Shown here piece by piece: positions 1-5,829 of a DNA stretch of 11,231 nt. The notes beneath the pieces are model-generated. The model did not search any database. It worked only from the letters and a program-made list of their open reading frames with translations, and had not been told where the DNA came from. Made by a program: the position numbers and the translations under genes. This DNA is from Acidobacteriota bacterium. GTDB taxonomy: Bacteria; Acidobacteriota; Thermoanaerobaculia; Thermoanaerobaculales; Thermoanaerobaculaceae. Each line of letters begins with the position of its first letter. Positions within the stretch are counted from its first letter, which is position 1. Location of the stretch: assembly GCA_027458945.1 (NCBI GenBank), contig DAIDOU010000152.1:1-11231 (forward strand), given 5' to 3'.

Positions 1-1341
1 GCGTTCCTGGCGGCGGCGGCGGGCGCGCGATGGGCCATCGGCTCGGCGGGGCTGGGCGGGAAGTGGGAGGACTGGTCGGCGGTCATCGTCCTGCTCGCGC
101 TCGGGTACCTCGTGCTGCGGCTGGTGTTGCTGCTCGTCTTCGAGTGGCTGTTGATCCGCCGCTTCGCCGTGCCGGTCCCCCGCCTGGCGCGCGACGTCAT
201 CGCTCTCGTCCTCTACCTGCTGCTGGCGGCGGCGATCCTGCGGGCGGCGCTGGGGATCGAGGTCGGGACGCTGTTGGGATCGGCCGCGGTGCTCACGGTC
301 GTCCTCGGCTTCGCCCTGCAGGAGACGCTGGGGACGCTCCTGTCGGGGCTCGCGCTCACCTGGGAGCAGCGCTTCCAGGCCGGTTCGTGGATCGAGATCG
401 ACGGCGTCGTCGGCGAGGTGCTGGAGCTGGGCTGGCGCTCGCTCGTGCTGCGCACCACGCTCGGGGAGCGGGTGCTGATCCCGAACTCGCAGGTCGCGCG
501 CTCGCGCGTGCGGCTGCTCGGGGACGGCGACCAGGAGGTGGCGGTGCCGCTGCACGTGGGTGTGGCGTACGAGGCGCCGCCGCACGCGGTCAAGGAAGTG
601 CTCGCCCGCGTCGCCGCGGACCTGCCGCAGGTTCTGGTCCGGCCCGCGCCGCGGATCCTGACGCGCGAGTTCGGCGACAGCGCGGTCACCTACGAGTGCC
701 GTCTGTGGGTGCGCGAGCCGTGGCGGGCCGCCGACGTGGCGGACGCTTTCTACACCGGCGCGTTCGCCGCGCTCAAGCGCGCCGGGATGGAGATTCCGTT
801 CCCGCAGCGCAGCGTGCACATGGTCGCCGCCGTCCGGGCGGAGGCGGACCCGCTGGGGCTGAGCCGGAACGCGCTCGCCCGCTGCCCGCTGTTCGCCGGC
901 CTCCCGGATCGCGCCGTCGCGGCGCTGGCCGGGCGCACGCGCTGGCAGGAGTACGCGCCGGGCGAGGCCGTGGTACGCGAGGGCGAGGAGTCCCGCGCCC
1001 TCTACGTGATCGCCAGCGGGCAGGCGGCGGTGGAGCGCGGCGGTACCGAGATCGCCCGCATCGGCGCCGGCGAGGTGTTCGGGGAGATGGCGTTCCTCTC
1101 CGGCGCGCCGCGCGCCGCGACGGTGCGCGCCCGCACTACCCTCGCCGTCACCGAGGTGGACAGCCGGGCGCTCGTCGCGCTGCTCGCCGAGCACCGCGAG
1201 CTCGCGGCGGAGCTGGCCGATCGCATGGCCGCCCGCCAGCAGGACCTGGCGGCGCGTGAGGCCGCGGCCGGGGGCGAGCCGGGGCGGCGCGGGCTCGCGG
1301 CGTTCCTCCGCGAGCGCCTTCTGCGCCTCGTCGGCGCGTGA
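1..1341 (+). CDS. MscS-family channel with C-terminal cyclic-nucleotide-binding domain, 5'-partial
   Basis: Probably an inner-membrane channel gated or modulated by a cyclic nucleotide. The frame is open from base 1, so the true start lies upstream; 446 codons are visible, numbered here from base 1. Hydrophobic segments lie at about 26-52, 66-86 and 91-119. The last resembles the MscS pore helix (Gly/Ala-rich, GFALQETLGTLLSG). It is followed by the beta domain (GSWIEIDGVVGEVLELG, then RTTLGERVLIPNSQV), which aligns with the family pattern. Residues 293-405 form a CAP-type domain with the phosphate-binding cassette FGEMAFLSGAPRAATVRA; the key Glu362 and Arg371 are present, so ligand binding is plausible. 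This layout is that of the MscS-related bacterial cyclic-nucleotide-gated (bCNG) channels. Channel gating and ligand (cAMP or cGMP) are inferred. Family assignment is firm; a link to the nuo genes downstream is not shown. Confidence 0.88.
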   Translation, partial: AFLAAAAGARWAIGSAGLGGKWEDWSAVIVLLALGYLVLRLVLLLVFEWLLIRRFAVPVPRLARDVIALVLYLLLAAAILRAALGIEVGTLLGSAAVLTVVLGFALQETLGTLLSGLALTWEQRFQAGSWIEIDGVVGEVLELGWRSLVLRTTLGERVLIPNSQVARSRVRLLGDGDQEVAVPLHVGVAYEAPPHAVKEVLARVAADLPQVLVRPAPRILTREFGDSAVTYECRLWVREPWRAADVADAFYTGAFAALKRAGMEIPFPQRSVHMVAAVRAEADPLGLSRNALARCPLFAGLPDRAVAALAGRTRWQEYAPGEAVVREGEESRALYVIASGQAAVERGGTEIARIGAGEVFGEMAFLSGAPRAATVRARTTLAVTEVDSRALVALLAEHRELAAELADRMAARQQDLAAREAAAGGEPGRRGLAAFLRERLLRLVGA

Positions 1342-1372
1342 GCGCCGGCCACCCGTGTTGCCGAGAATGATG

Positions 1373-1388
1373 CTCAAATTCCTTTGAG
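1373..1388. repeat. Perfect inverted repeat CTCAAA-TTCC-TTTGAG upstream of nuoA promoter
   Basis: Two 6-bp arms (1373-1378 and 1383-1388) flank a 4-nt centre. The repeat lies 4 bp upstream of the proposed -35 hexamer and about 46 bp upstream of the predicted transcription start. It is in the AT-richest part of the window. The position would suit an activator or repressor site. It could also be a weak hairpin at the end of the upstream channel gene, but no uninterrupted T-run follows. It does not match the FNR/CRP half-site pattern. Seen directly as a repeat; function is inferred. Confidence 0.45.
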
Positions 1389-1392
1389 TTGA

Positions 1393-1420
1393 TTGACTTT
1401 GTGCGACATGACGCTATCAT
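1393..1420 (+). promoter_or_regulatory. Sigma70-like promoter for the nuo operon
   Basis: The -35 hexamer TTGACT (1393-1398) and -10 hexamer TATCAT (1415-1420) each match the consensus at 5 of 6 positions and are separated by 16 bp. They sit in the only AT-rich stretch of the window, immediately before the first nuo gene. A start of transcription near 1427 would leave a leader of only about a dozen bases, filled by the Shine-Dalgarno sequence. This position supports the GTG at 1440 as the nuoA start over in-frame TTG 1389 or ATG 1419. No experimental evidence; the motif match is strong for a high-GC genome. Confidence 0.65.
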
Positions 1421-1430
1421 GACGCGCTGG

Positions 1431-1438
1431 GGAGGGGG
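1431..1438 (+). promoter_or_regulatory. Shine-Dalgarno sequence of nuoA
   Basis: A purine-only run GGAGGGGG, with GGAG at 1431-1434 five bases before the GTG at 1440. It decides the nuoA start, because the upstream in-frame start codons have no comparable purine run and overlap the promoter. Confidence 0.6.
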
Positions 1439-1439
1439 A

Positions 1440-1796
1440 GTGAACGCCTACATACCCGTCCTGCTCTTCGTCGTCATCGCCGTCGCGTTCCCCTTGGTCA
1501 CCTTCGTCTTTGCCTGGCTGGTCCGTGCCGGGCGGTACGATCCGATCAAGGTCGAGCCGTACGAGTGCGGCAACCCGATCACGAGCGAAGCGCACGACTA
1601 CCGGTTCTCGGTGCGCTACTACCTGATCGCGGTCCTGTTCGTCGTGTTCGACGTCGAGACCGTGTTCCTGTTCCCGTGGGCGGTGATGTTCCGCAAGCTC
1701 GCGCTCTTCGGCTTCGTCGAGATGCTGGTCTTCATCGGCATCCTCGTGGTGGGGTACGTCTACGCCTGGCGGCGGGGAGCGCTGCAATGGGTCTGA
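1440..1796 (+). CDS. nuoA: NADH-quinone oxidoreductase subunit A
   Basis: Small membrane subunit of complex I at the junction of the peripheral and membrane arms, next to NuoH and the quinone channel. At 118 aa from the chosen GTG it has the family's usual length. Three transmembrane segments are visible (about 5-27, 61-82 and 88-110). The conserved loop after the first contains YECG (41-44, Cys43), and the second helix carries FDVE (70-73) in the pattern VRYYLIAVLFVVFDVE. The reading frame continues upstream to TTG 1389 and ATG 1419, but those overlap the promoter. The GTG has a good ribosome site and gives the typical N-terminus MNAYIPVLLF. First gene of the operon; its 3' end overlaps nuoB by 10 bp, suggesting translational coupling. 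Confidence 0.95.
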   Translation: MNAYIPVLLFVVIAVAFPLVTFVFAWLVRAGRYDPIKVEPYECGNPITSEAHDYRFSVRYYLIAVLFVVFDVETVFLFPWAVMFRKLALFGFVEMLVFIGILVVGYVYAWRRGALQWV

Positions 1797-2272
1797 TCGA
1801 GAACCGCTTCGAGTCGAACGTCCTGATCACCACCTACGACACGGTCATCAACTGGGCGCGGCGCGGCTCGGTGTGGCCGATGCAGTTCGGGCTCGCCTGC
1901 TGCGCGATTGAGATGATGGCCGCGATGGACCCGCGCTTCGACCTGTCGCGGTTCGGCATGGAGGTCTTCCGCGGCACGCCGCGGCAGTCGGACCTCATGC
2001 TCGTCGCCGGCACCGTGACCGAGAAGATGGCGCCGATCGTCACGCGCCTGTACCACCAGATGCCGGAGCCGAAGTGGGTGCTGGCGATGGGCTCGTGCGC
2101 GACCAGCGGCGGACCGTACAAGACCTACGCGGTGACGCAGGGCGTGGACCGGCTGATCCCGGTCGACGTCTACGTGCCCGGTTGCCCGCCCCGCCCGGAG
2201 GCGCTCATCTACGGGCTGATGCAGCTGCAGCGGAAGATCGACCGCATGACGATCGCCAAGAAGGCGGTCTGA
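1787..2272 (+). CDS. nuoB: NADH-quinone oxidoreductase subunit B (N2 cluster)
   Basis: Peripheral-arm subunit that binds the terminal [4Fe-4S] cluster N2 and passes electrons to quinone. It is 161 aa, as usual for the family. The four cluster ligands are the adjacent pair Cys38-Cys39 (GLACCAIEMM), Cys104 (GSCATSGG) and Cys133 (VPGCPPRPE). Their spacing is identical to Thermus Nqo6 (45, 46, 111, 140). The RGTPRQSDLM segment (62-71) that faces the quinone pocket is present. The start is the ATG preceded at 7 bp by GGGGAG (1774-1779), inside the end of nuoA. The 57 bases after its stop contain no gene apart from the nuoC ribosome site. Conservation of all ligands indicates a functional subunit. 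Confidence 0.97.
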   Translation: MGLIENRFESNVLITTYDTVINWARRGSVWPMQFGLACCAIEMMAAMDPRFDLSRFGMEVFRGTPRQSDLMLVAGTVTEKMAPIVTRLYHQMPEPKWVLAMGSCATSGGPYKTYAVTQGVDRLIPVDVYVPGCPPRPEALIYGLMQLQRKIDRMTIAKKAV

Positions 2273-2317
2273 GCCGGATGCGCCTCGCTGCGGAGTCCAA
2301 ACCGGCAACTCGCTCGT

Positions 2318-2324
2318 GAGGAGG
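2318..2324 (+). promoter_or_regulatory. Shine-Dalgarno sequence of nuoC (TTG start)
   Basis: GAGGAGG lies five bases before TTG 2330, one of the best ribosome sites in the window. It fixes the unusual TTG as the nuoC start, because no ATG or GTG in the frame lies at a suitable distance. Confidence 0.7.
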
Positions 2325-2329
2325 CGGCC

Positions 2330-2962
2330 TTGACTGAACAGGACAAACCGACGGCCCCGGCGGAGAGCGCGCCCCAGCCCCCGGCGGCGCCCAAGCCGCC
2401 GTGGGAGGAGAAGCCGGTCACCCCGGTGCCGCACGACGCGCGCGAGCACCCCGAGGTGCGGGAGATCGCCGCGGCCGTCCCGGACGCGGTGCTCGAGGCG
2501 GTCGAGTTCGCGGGCCAGGTCACGGTGACGGCCGCGCCGGAGCGCCTGGCCGAGCTGGCGCGGGCGTGCAAGGCGCTTGGCTACGGCTTCCTCGTCGACC
2601 TCACGGCGGTGGACTGGCAGGCGCGCCCCGAGGGGCGGTTCGACGTCGTCTACTGGGTGCATCGCCACGCCGACTCCCGCCGGCTGCGCCTGCGGGTACG
2701 GGTCGCGGAAGGCGTCGAAGTGCCGTCGGTGACCGGCGTGTGGAAGGTTGCCAACTGGATGGAGCGCGAGGTGTTCGACATGTTCGGCATCTACTTCGCC
2801 GACCATCCGAACCTCGAGCGCATCCTGACCTGGGAAGGCTTTTCCGGCCACCCGCTGCGCAAGGACTTTCCGATCGAAGGGATCGACACCGGCGCCGCGG
2901 TCTACCCCGACGTGTTCCCGCCGGGGGGCGGCCCGGTCGCCGGCGGGGAGGGGGAGTCATGA
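2330..2962 (+). CDS. nuoC: NADH-quinone oxidoreductase subunit C
   Basis: Hydrophilic peripheral-arm subunit (30-kDa family) that packs against NuoD and NuoB and has no cofactor. It is 210 aa from a TTG start chosen by its strong ribosome site. Residues 1-36 are rich in Pro, Ala and charged residues and look disordered; the folded domain starts near residue 40. The family signature is present: NWMEREVFDMFGIYF (Glu145-Arg146-Glu147), then HPNLERIL and GHPLRKDFP (173-181). The C-terminal tail is Gly/Pro-rich (PPGGGPVAGGEG). nuoC and nuoD are separate genes here, unlike the fused nuoCD of enterobacteria, and are joined by an ATGA overlap. Identification is secure; only the exact N-terminus is open. 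Confidence 0.94.
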   Translation: MTEQDKPTAPAESAPQPPAAPKPPWEEKPVTPVPHDAREHPEVREIAAAVPDAVLEAVEFAGQVTVTAAPERLAELARACKALGYGFLVDLTAVDWQARPEGRFDVVYWVHRHADSRRLRLRVRVAEGVEVPSVTGVWKVANWMEREVFDMFGIYFADHPNLERILTWEGFSGHPLRKDFPIEGIDTGAAVYPDVFPPGGGPVAGGEGES

Positions 2963-4083
2963 GCGAGCCCGAGGCCCTCAAGCCGTTCCCCGACAGCGAG
3001 GAGATGGAGATCTCGTTCGGGCCGCAGCACCCGGCCACCCACGGGGTGCTGCGCGTCATCGTGAAGCTCGACGGCGAGCGCATCGTGGACGCCAAGCCGG
3101 TGATCGGGTACCTGCACCGCGGCACCGAGAAGATCTTCGAGCGCGAGACGTACAACGGCACGATCCCACACACCGACCGGATGGACTACACCGCCGCCGC
3201 GACCAACAACCAGGGCCTCGTCGGCGCGGTCGAGAAGCTGATGGGCGTCACGGTTCCGCCGCGCGCGGCGTACATCCGCATGATCCTCGCCGAGCTGCAG
3301 CGCATCGCCTCGCACACGATCTGGCTCGGCACGCACGCGCTCGACATCGGCGCCCAGTCGCCGTTCTTCTACACCTTCGAGGAGCGGGAGAAGATCCTCG
3401 ACCTGTTCGAGGAGTACTGCGGCGCGCGCCTGACGCTCAACGCGATGCGCGTCGGCGGCCAGCCGTACGACCTTCCCGAGGGCTGGACCGGCCGCTGCCG
3501 CACGTTCGTCGACCAACTTCCGGCGCGGGTCGCCGAGTGGGAGCGCCTGCTCACCGCCAACCGGATCTGGAAGCTGCGCACGGTCGGCGTCGGGGTGATC
3601 TCGGCCGCCGATGCGATCGAGTGGGGGCTGACCGGACCGCCGCTGCGGGGCTCGGGCGTGAAGTGGGACGTGCGCAAGGTGTTCCCCTACGACCGCTACG
3701 ACGAGGTCGCCTTCGAGATCCCGACCGGCGCCGGCGGCGACACCTACGACCGCTACCTGGTGCGCATGGAGGAGATGCGGCAGTCGGTGCGCATCGTGCA
3801 GCAGTGCCTGGCGAAGTTGCCCGACGGGCCGGTGATGGCCAAGGTCCCGAAGGTGATCAAGCCGCCCAAGGGAGACGTCTACTTCTCGGTCGAGGGCCCC
3901 AAGGGAGAGCTCGGCTACTACGTCGTGTCGGACGGCGGCACCAACCCGTACCGCCTGCACGTGCGGCCGGCGTGCTTCATCAACCTGCAAGCGCTGCCCG
4001 AGATGGTGCGCGGGCAGCTGGTCGCCGACCTGATCGCGGTGATCGGCACGCTCGACATCGTGCTCGGCGAGATCGACCGATGA
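2959..4083 (+). CDS. nuoD: NADH-quinone oxidoreductase subunit D (quinone-site subunit)
   Basis: The 49-kDa subunit, related to the large subunit of [NiFe] hydrogenases, which together with NuoB forms the quinone headgroup site. It is 374 aa, near the usual length. The N-terminal loop FGPQHPATHGVLR contains His28, and RMDYTA contains Tyr77. These correspond, with a constant offset of 10, to the quinone-binding His38 and Tyr87 of Thermus Nqo4. The hydrogenase nickel-ligand CxxC pairs are absent, as expected. Other family blocks seen are YLHRGTEKIFE (51-61), MILAELQRIASHTIW and the terminal IVLGEIDR. The start overlaps the nuoC stop (ATGA). It is followed by the only long gap of the operon, where nuoE, F and G would be expected. 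Confidence 0.97.
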   Translation: MSEPEALKPFPDSEEMEISFGPQHPATHGVLRVIVKLDGERIVDAKPVIGYLHRGTEKIFERETYNGTIPHTDRMDYTAAATNNQGLVGAVEKLMGVTVPPRAAYIRMILAELQRIASHTIWLGTHALDIGAQSPFFYTFEEREKILDLFEEYCGARLTLNAMRVGGQPYDLPEGWTGRCRTFVDQLPARVAEWERLLTANRIWKLRTVGVGVISAADAIEWGLTGPPLRGSGVKWDVRKVFPYDRYDEVAFEIPTGAGGDTYDRYLVRMEEMRQSVRIVQQCLAKLPDGPVMAKVPKVIKPPKGDVYFSVEGPKGELGYYVVSDGGTNPYRLHVRPACFINLQALPEMVRGQLVADLIAVIGTLDIVLGEIDR

Positions 4084-4102
4084 GCGCCGCGCCGACGCCT
4101 GC

Positions 4103-4117
4103 GTGCCGCCGCGGCAC
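4103..4117. repeat. Near-perfect palindrome (hairpin) just after nuoD
   Basis: The arms GTGCCGC (4103-4109) and GCGGCAC (4111-4117) are exact reverse complements around a single C. In RNA this would fold as a short, very GC-rich hairpin with a small loop. It starts 19 bases after the nuoD stop. No T-run follows, so it is not a classical intrinsic terminator. It could protect or punctuate the transcript between the nuoABCD and nuoHIJKLMN halves, but may also be chance in GC-rich DNA. Confidence 0.4.
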
Positions 4118-4145
4118 CAGCCGACGCGCGGCGGCGGCTCGGAAC

Positions 4146-4192
4146 TCGGGGCTCGAGGTTCGTCCTGCTCCCGCCTTCTTCTCGAGCCCCGA
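4146..4192. repeat. 12-bp inverted repeat with 23-nt loop in the nuoD-nuoH spacer
   Basis: The left arm TCGGGGCTCGAG (4146-4157) and right arm CTCGAGCCCCGA (4181-4192) are perfect reverse complements separated by 23 bases. Each arm contains the 6-bp palindrome CTCGAG. The right arm runs directly into the CCCCGAA tandem repeat. The left arm lies among degenerate copies of the same word on the opposite strand (GGTTCG, GAACTC). The whole looks like two facing copies of one repeat family. It can form a strong stem-loop in RNA. Confidence 0.75.
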
Positions 4193-4217
4193 ACCCCGAA
4201 CCCCGAACCCCGCCGAA
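4187..4217. repeat. Tandem heptad repeat CCCCGAA
   Basis: Three exact copies of CCCCGAA (4187-4207) are followed by a partial copy CCCCG and a degenerate CCGAA. Heptad tracts of this kind occur, in my experience, dispersed between genes of several high-GC soil lineages, where wrongly extended proteins show peptides such as EPRTPNPEP. That peptide appears here if nuoH is extended upstream. The copy number may vary between strains by slippage. Function unknown. Confidence 0.8.
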
Positions 4218-4222
4218 CTCAC

Positions 4223-4227
4223 GGAGG
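4223..4227 (+). promoter_or_regulatory. Shine-Dalgarno sequence of nuoH
   Basis: GGAGG four bases before ATG 4232. It decides the nuoH start against the in-frame GTG at 4103, which would read through the repeat tract, and against the internal ATG at 4247. Confidence 0.65.
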
Positions 4228-4231
4228 TCGC

Positions 4232-5287
4232 ATGCCGGCGCCGTTGATGACCTATCTCGTGATCCCGCTGGTCAAGATCGTCGTGATCCTGGCGGTGGTG
4301 ATCCTGCTCGCGGCGTACATGAGCTATTTCGAGCGCAAGGTCCTTGCTTACATGCAGATTCGCATCGGTCCCAACCGCGTCGGTCCGCGCGGCTGGCTGC
4401 AACCGATCGCCGACGCGCTCAAGCTGCTGGTCAAGGAGGACATCGTCCCGTCGCGCGCCGAGAAGCTCGTCTACTTCCTCGGCCCGGTGCTGGTCGTGGT
4501 CCCGGCGTTGCTCGTCTTCTCGGTGATCCCGTTCGGCCCGGCGTTCAAGGTCGCGGGTCACGTGGTCACGCCGTACCTCACCGACGTCAACATCGGCATC
4601 CTCTTCATCCTGGCGGTCTCCTCGATCGGCGTGTACGGCGTCATCCTCGGCGGCTGGGCGTCGAACAACAAGTACTCGATGATGGGCGGCCTGCGCTCGG
4701 CGGCGCAGCTGGTGTCGTACGAGGTGCCGATGGGGCTGTCGGTGGTCACCGTGCTGCTGATGGCGAACAGCCTGTCGCTGGTCAAGATCGTCGAGGCGCA
4801 GCAGCGGTCCGGCGTGTGGTACGTCTTCCCCGGCTTCATCGCGTTCTTCATCTACTTCGTCTGCGGCGTCGCCGAGACGAACCGCAACCCGTTCGACCTC
4901 CCCGAGGCCGAGTCGGAGCTCGTGGCCGGGTTCCACACCGAGTACTCGGGGATGAAGTTCGCGTTCTACTTCCTCGCCGAGTACGCGAACATGGTGGTGA
5001 TCTCCTCGATCGCCACGGTGTTGTTCCTCGGCGGCTGGCTGCCGCCGTTCCCCAACGCCCTGGCCGCGCTGTGGGCGTCGCCGGCGCTCGCGTGGATCCC
5101 GCCGGTCGCCTGGTTCGTCCTCAAGATGGCCGCCTTTCTCTTCGTCTACATCTGGTTCCGCGGCACGTTCCCGCGCTACCGCTTCGACCAGCTCATGGCG
5201 CTCGGCTGGAAGGTGTTCATCCCCGTGAGCCTGGTCAACCTCATGGCGGTCGGGCTCGGCGTGCTGCTGATCGGAGGCCCGCGATGA
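4232..5287 (+). CDS. nuoH: NADH-quinone oxidoreductase subunit H
   Basis: Membrane subunit (ND1 family) that forms most of the quinone channel and links the redox arm to the proton-pumping arm. It is 351 aa and about eight hydrophobic segments are seen. The first family signature is YFERKVLAYMQIRIGPNRVG (32-51, with Glu34, Arg35, Lys36). The second, acidic loop reads AETNRNPFDLPEAESELVAG (214-233) and carries the Glu/Asp residues of the E-channel. Near the C-terminus FRGTFPRYRFDQLM (from 309) is typical. The start is set by a GGAGG at 4 bp. Upstream is the repeat-bearing spacer; downstream the stop overlaps nuoI as ATGA. All conserved charged residues are present, so the subunit should be functional. 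Confidence 0.97.
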   Translation: MPAPLMTYLVIPLVKIVVILAVVILLAAYMSYFERKVLAYMQIRIGPNRVGPRGWLQPIADALKLLVKEDIVPSRAEKLVYFLGPVLVVVPALLVFSVIPFGPAFKVAGHVVTPYLTDVNIGILFILAVSSIGVYGVILGGWASNNKYSMMGGLRSAAQLVSYEVPMGLSVVTVLLMANSLSLVKIVEAQQRSGVWYVFPGFIAFFIYFVCGVAETNRNPFDLPEAESELVAGFHTEYSGMKFAFYFLAEYANMVVISSIATVLFLGGWLPPFPNALAALWASPALAWIPPVAWFVLKMAAFLFVYIWFRGTFPRYRFDQLMALGWKVFIPVSLVNLMAVGLGVLLIGGPR

Positions 5288-5829
5288 GGTTTTGGGGTTT
5301 CCTCGCGTCGGTGATCCCGTTCGAGCTCGCCCAGGGGCTCGGCGTCACCGGACGCTTCTTCTTCAAGCGCAAGGCGACGATCCAGTACCCCGAGGTGAAG
5401 CCGGTGCCGAAGGACCGCTTCCGCGGCATGTTCGGCTTCTCCGAGGAGCGTTGCATCGCCTGCCACGCCTGCGCCAAGGCGTGTCCGATCGCCATCATCC
5501 ACATCCAGGACCACTTCGAGGAGGTCGAGGTCGAGGGCAAGAAGCGCAAGAAGAAGGTGCTCGACCGCTACGACATCGATGTCAAGCGCTGCATGTTCTG
5601 CGGCCTCTGCGAGGAGGCGTGCCCGACCAAGCCGGTGGCGATCTGGCTCACGAGCAAGAGCTACGAGGCCGCCGCCTACGAGCGCAACGAGCGGCTGTAC
5701 TTCGACAAGGGACGCCTGCAGAGCTGGGACGGGGTGCGCCCGTACCCCGGGGTGTTGACCCCCGCCCAGGGGCAGCTGCCGGAGGCGCCCGGCGGCGCCC
5801 CCGCCGGATCCGCGGAGCCGAAGCCATGA
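5284..5829 (+). CDS. nuoI: NADH-quinone oxidoreductase subunit I (2x[4Fe-4S])
   Basis: Ferredoxin-like peripheral subunit carrying clusters N6a and N6b, which relay electrons to N2 in NuoB. It is 181 aa. Two complete CxxCxxCxxxCP motifs are seen: CIACHACAKACP (Cys57, 60, 63, 67) and CMFCGLCEEACP (Cys103, 106, 109, 113). An amphipathic N-terminal helix (about 1-27) would lie on the membrane surface. The loop between the motifs (about 76-96) is long and charged: an acidic run EEVEVE, then GKKRKKK. It appears about seven residues longer than I recall in E. coli NuoI. The C-terminal tail is Pro/Gly/Ala-rich. GGAGG at 5273-5277 precedes the ATG by 6 bp; both ends overlap neighbours by ATGA. Without NuoEFG nearby, this subunit is a candidate entry point for another donor (inference). 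Confidence 0.97.
   Translation: MRFWGFLASVIPFELAQGLGVTGRFFFKRKATIQYPEVKPVPKDRFRGMFGFSEERCIACHACAKACPIAIIHIQDHFEEVEVEGKKRKKKVLDRYDIDVKRCMFCGLCEEACPTKPVAIWLTSKSYEAAAYERNERLYFDKGRLQSWDGVRPYPGVLTPAQGQLPEAPGGAPAGSAEPKP

Larger units (their letters stand above)
4084..4231 (+). other. Non-coding spacer between nuoD and nuoH, in place of nuoEFG
   Basis: The 148 bases hold no credible gene. They contain a 15-bp palindrome, a 12-bp inverted repeat and a tandem heptad tract, then the nuoH ribosome site. All other junctions within the operon are overlaps or gaps of at most 57 bp. The nuoH frame is open back to a GTG at 4103, but the added peptide is Arg/Pro-rich, low in complexity and translated from the repeats, so I treat it as untranslated. 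In the standard 14-gene order this is the place of nuoE, nuoF and nuoG; that the spacer is a scar of their loss or relocation is inference. Confidence 0.7.

Noticed and set aside
30..1259. 409-codon plus-strand frame overlapping the channel gene
   Set aside because: Arg/Gly/Ala-rich out-of-frame product. The frame open from base 1 encodes clear MscS and cyclic-nucleotide-binding domains.
1373..1400. Intrinsic terminator for the channel gene formed by the CTCAAA/TTTGAG hairpin
   Set aside because: The stem is only 6 bp and half A/T, and the following bases are not a T-run, so termination strength would be poor. An operator role is at least as likely.
2278..2319. 13-residue reading frame (ATG to TGA) between nuoB and nuoC, as a possible leader peptide
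   Set aside because: No convincing ribosome site, no regulatory codon run and no attenuator structure. The weak GCCGG/CCGGC pairing around it is expected by chance in such GC-rich DNA.
4103..4231. N-terminal extension of nuoH from GTG 4103
   Set aside because: It would translate the palindrome and heptad tract into an Arg/Pro-rich segment ahead of the first membrane helix. ATG 4232 has a GGAGG at the right distance and gives the normal NuoH length.
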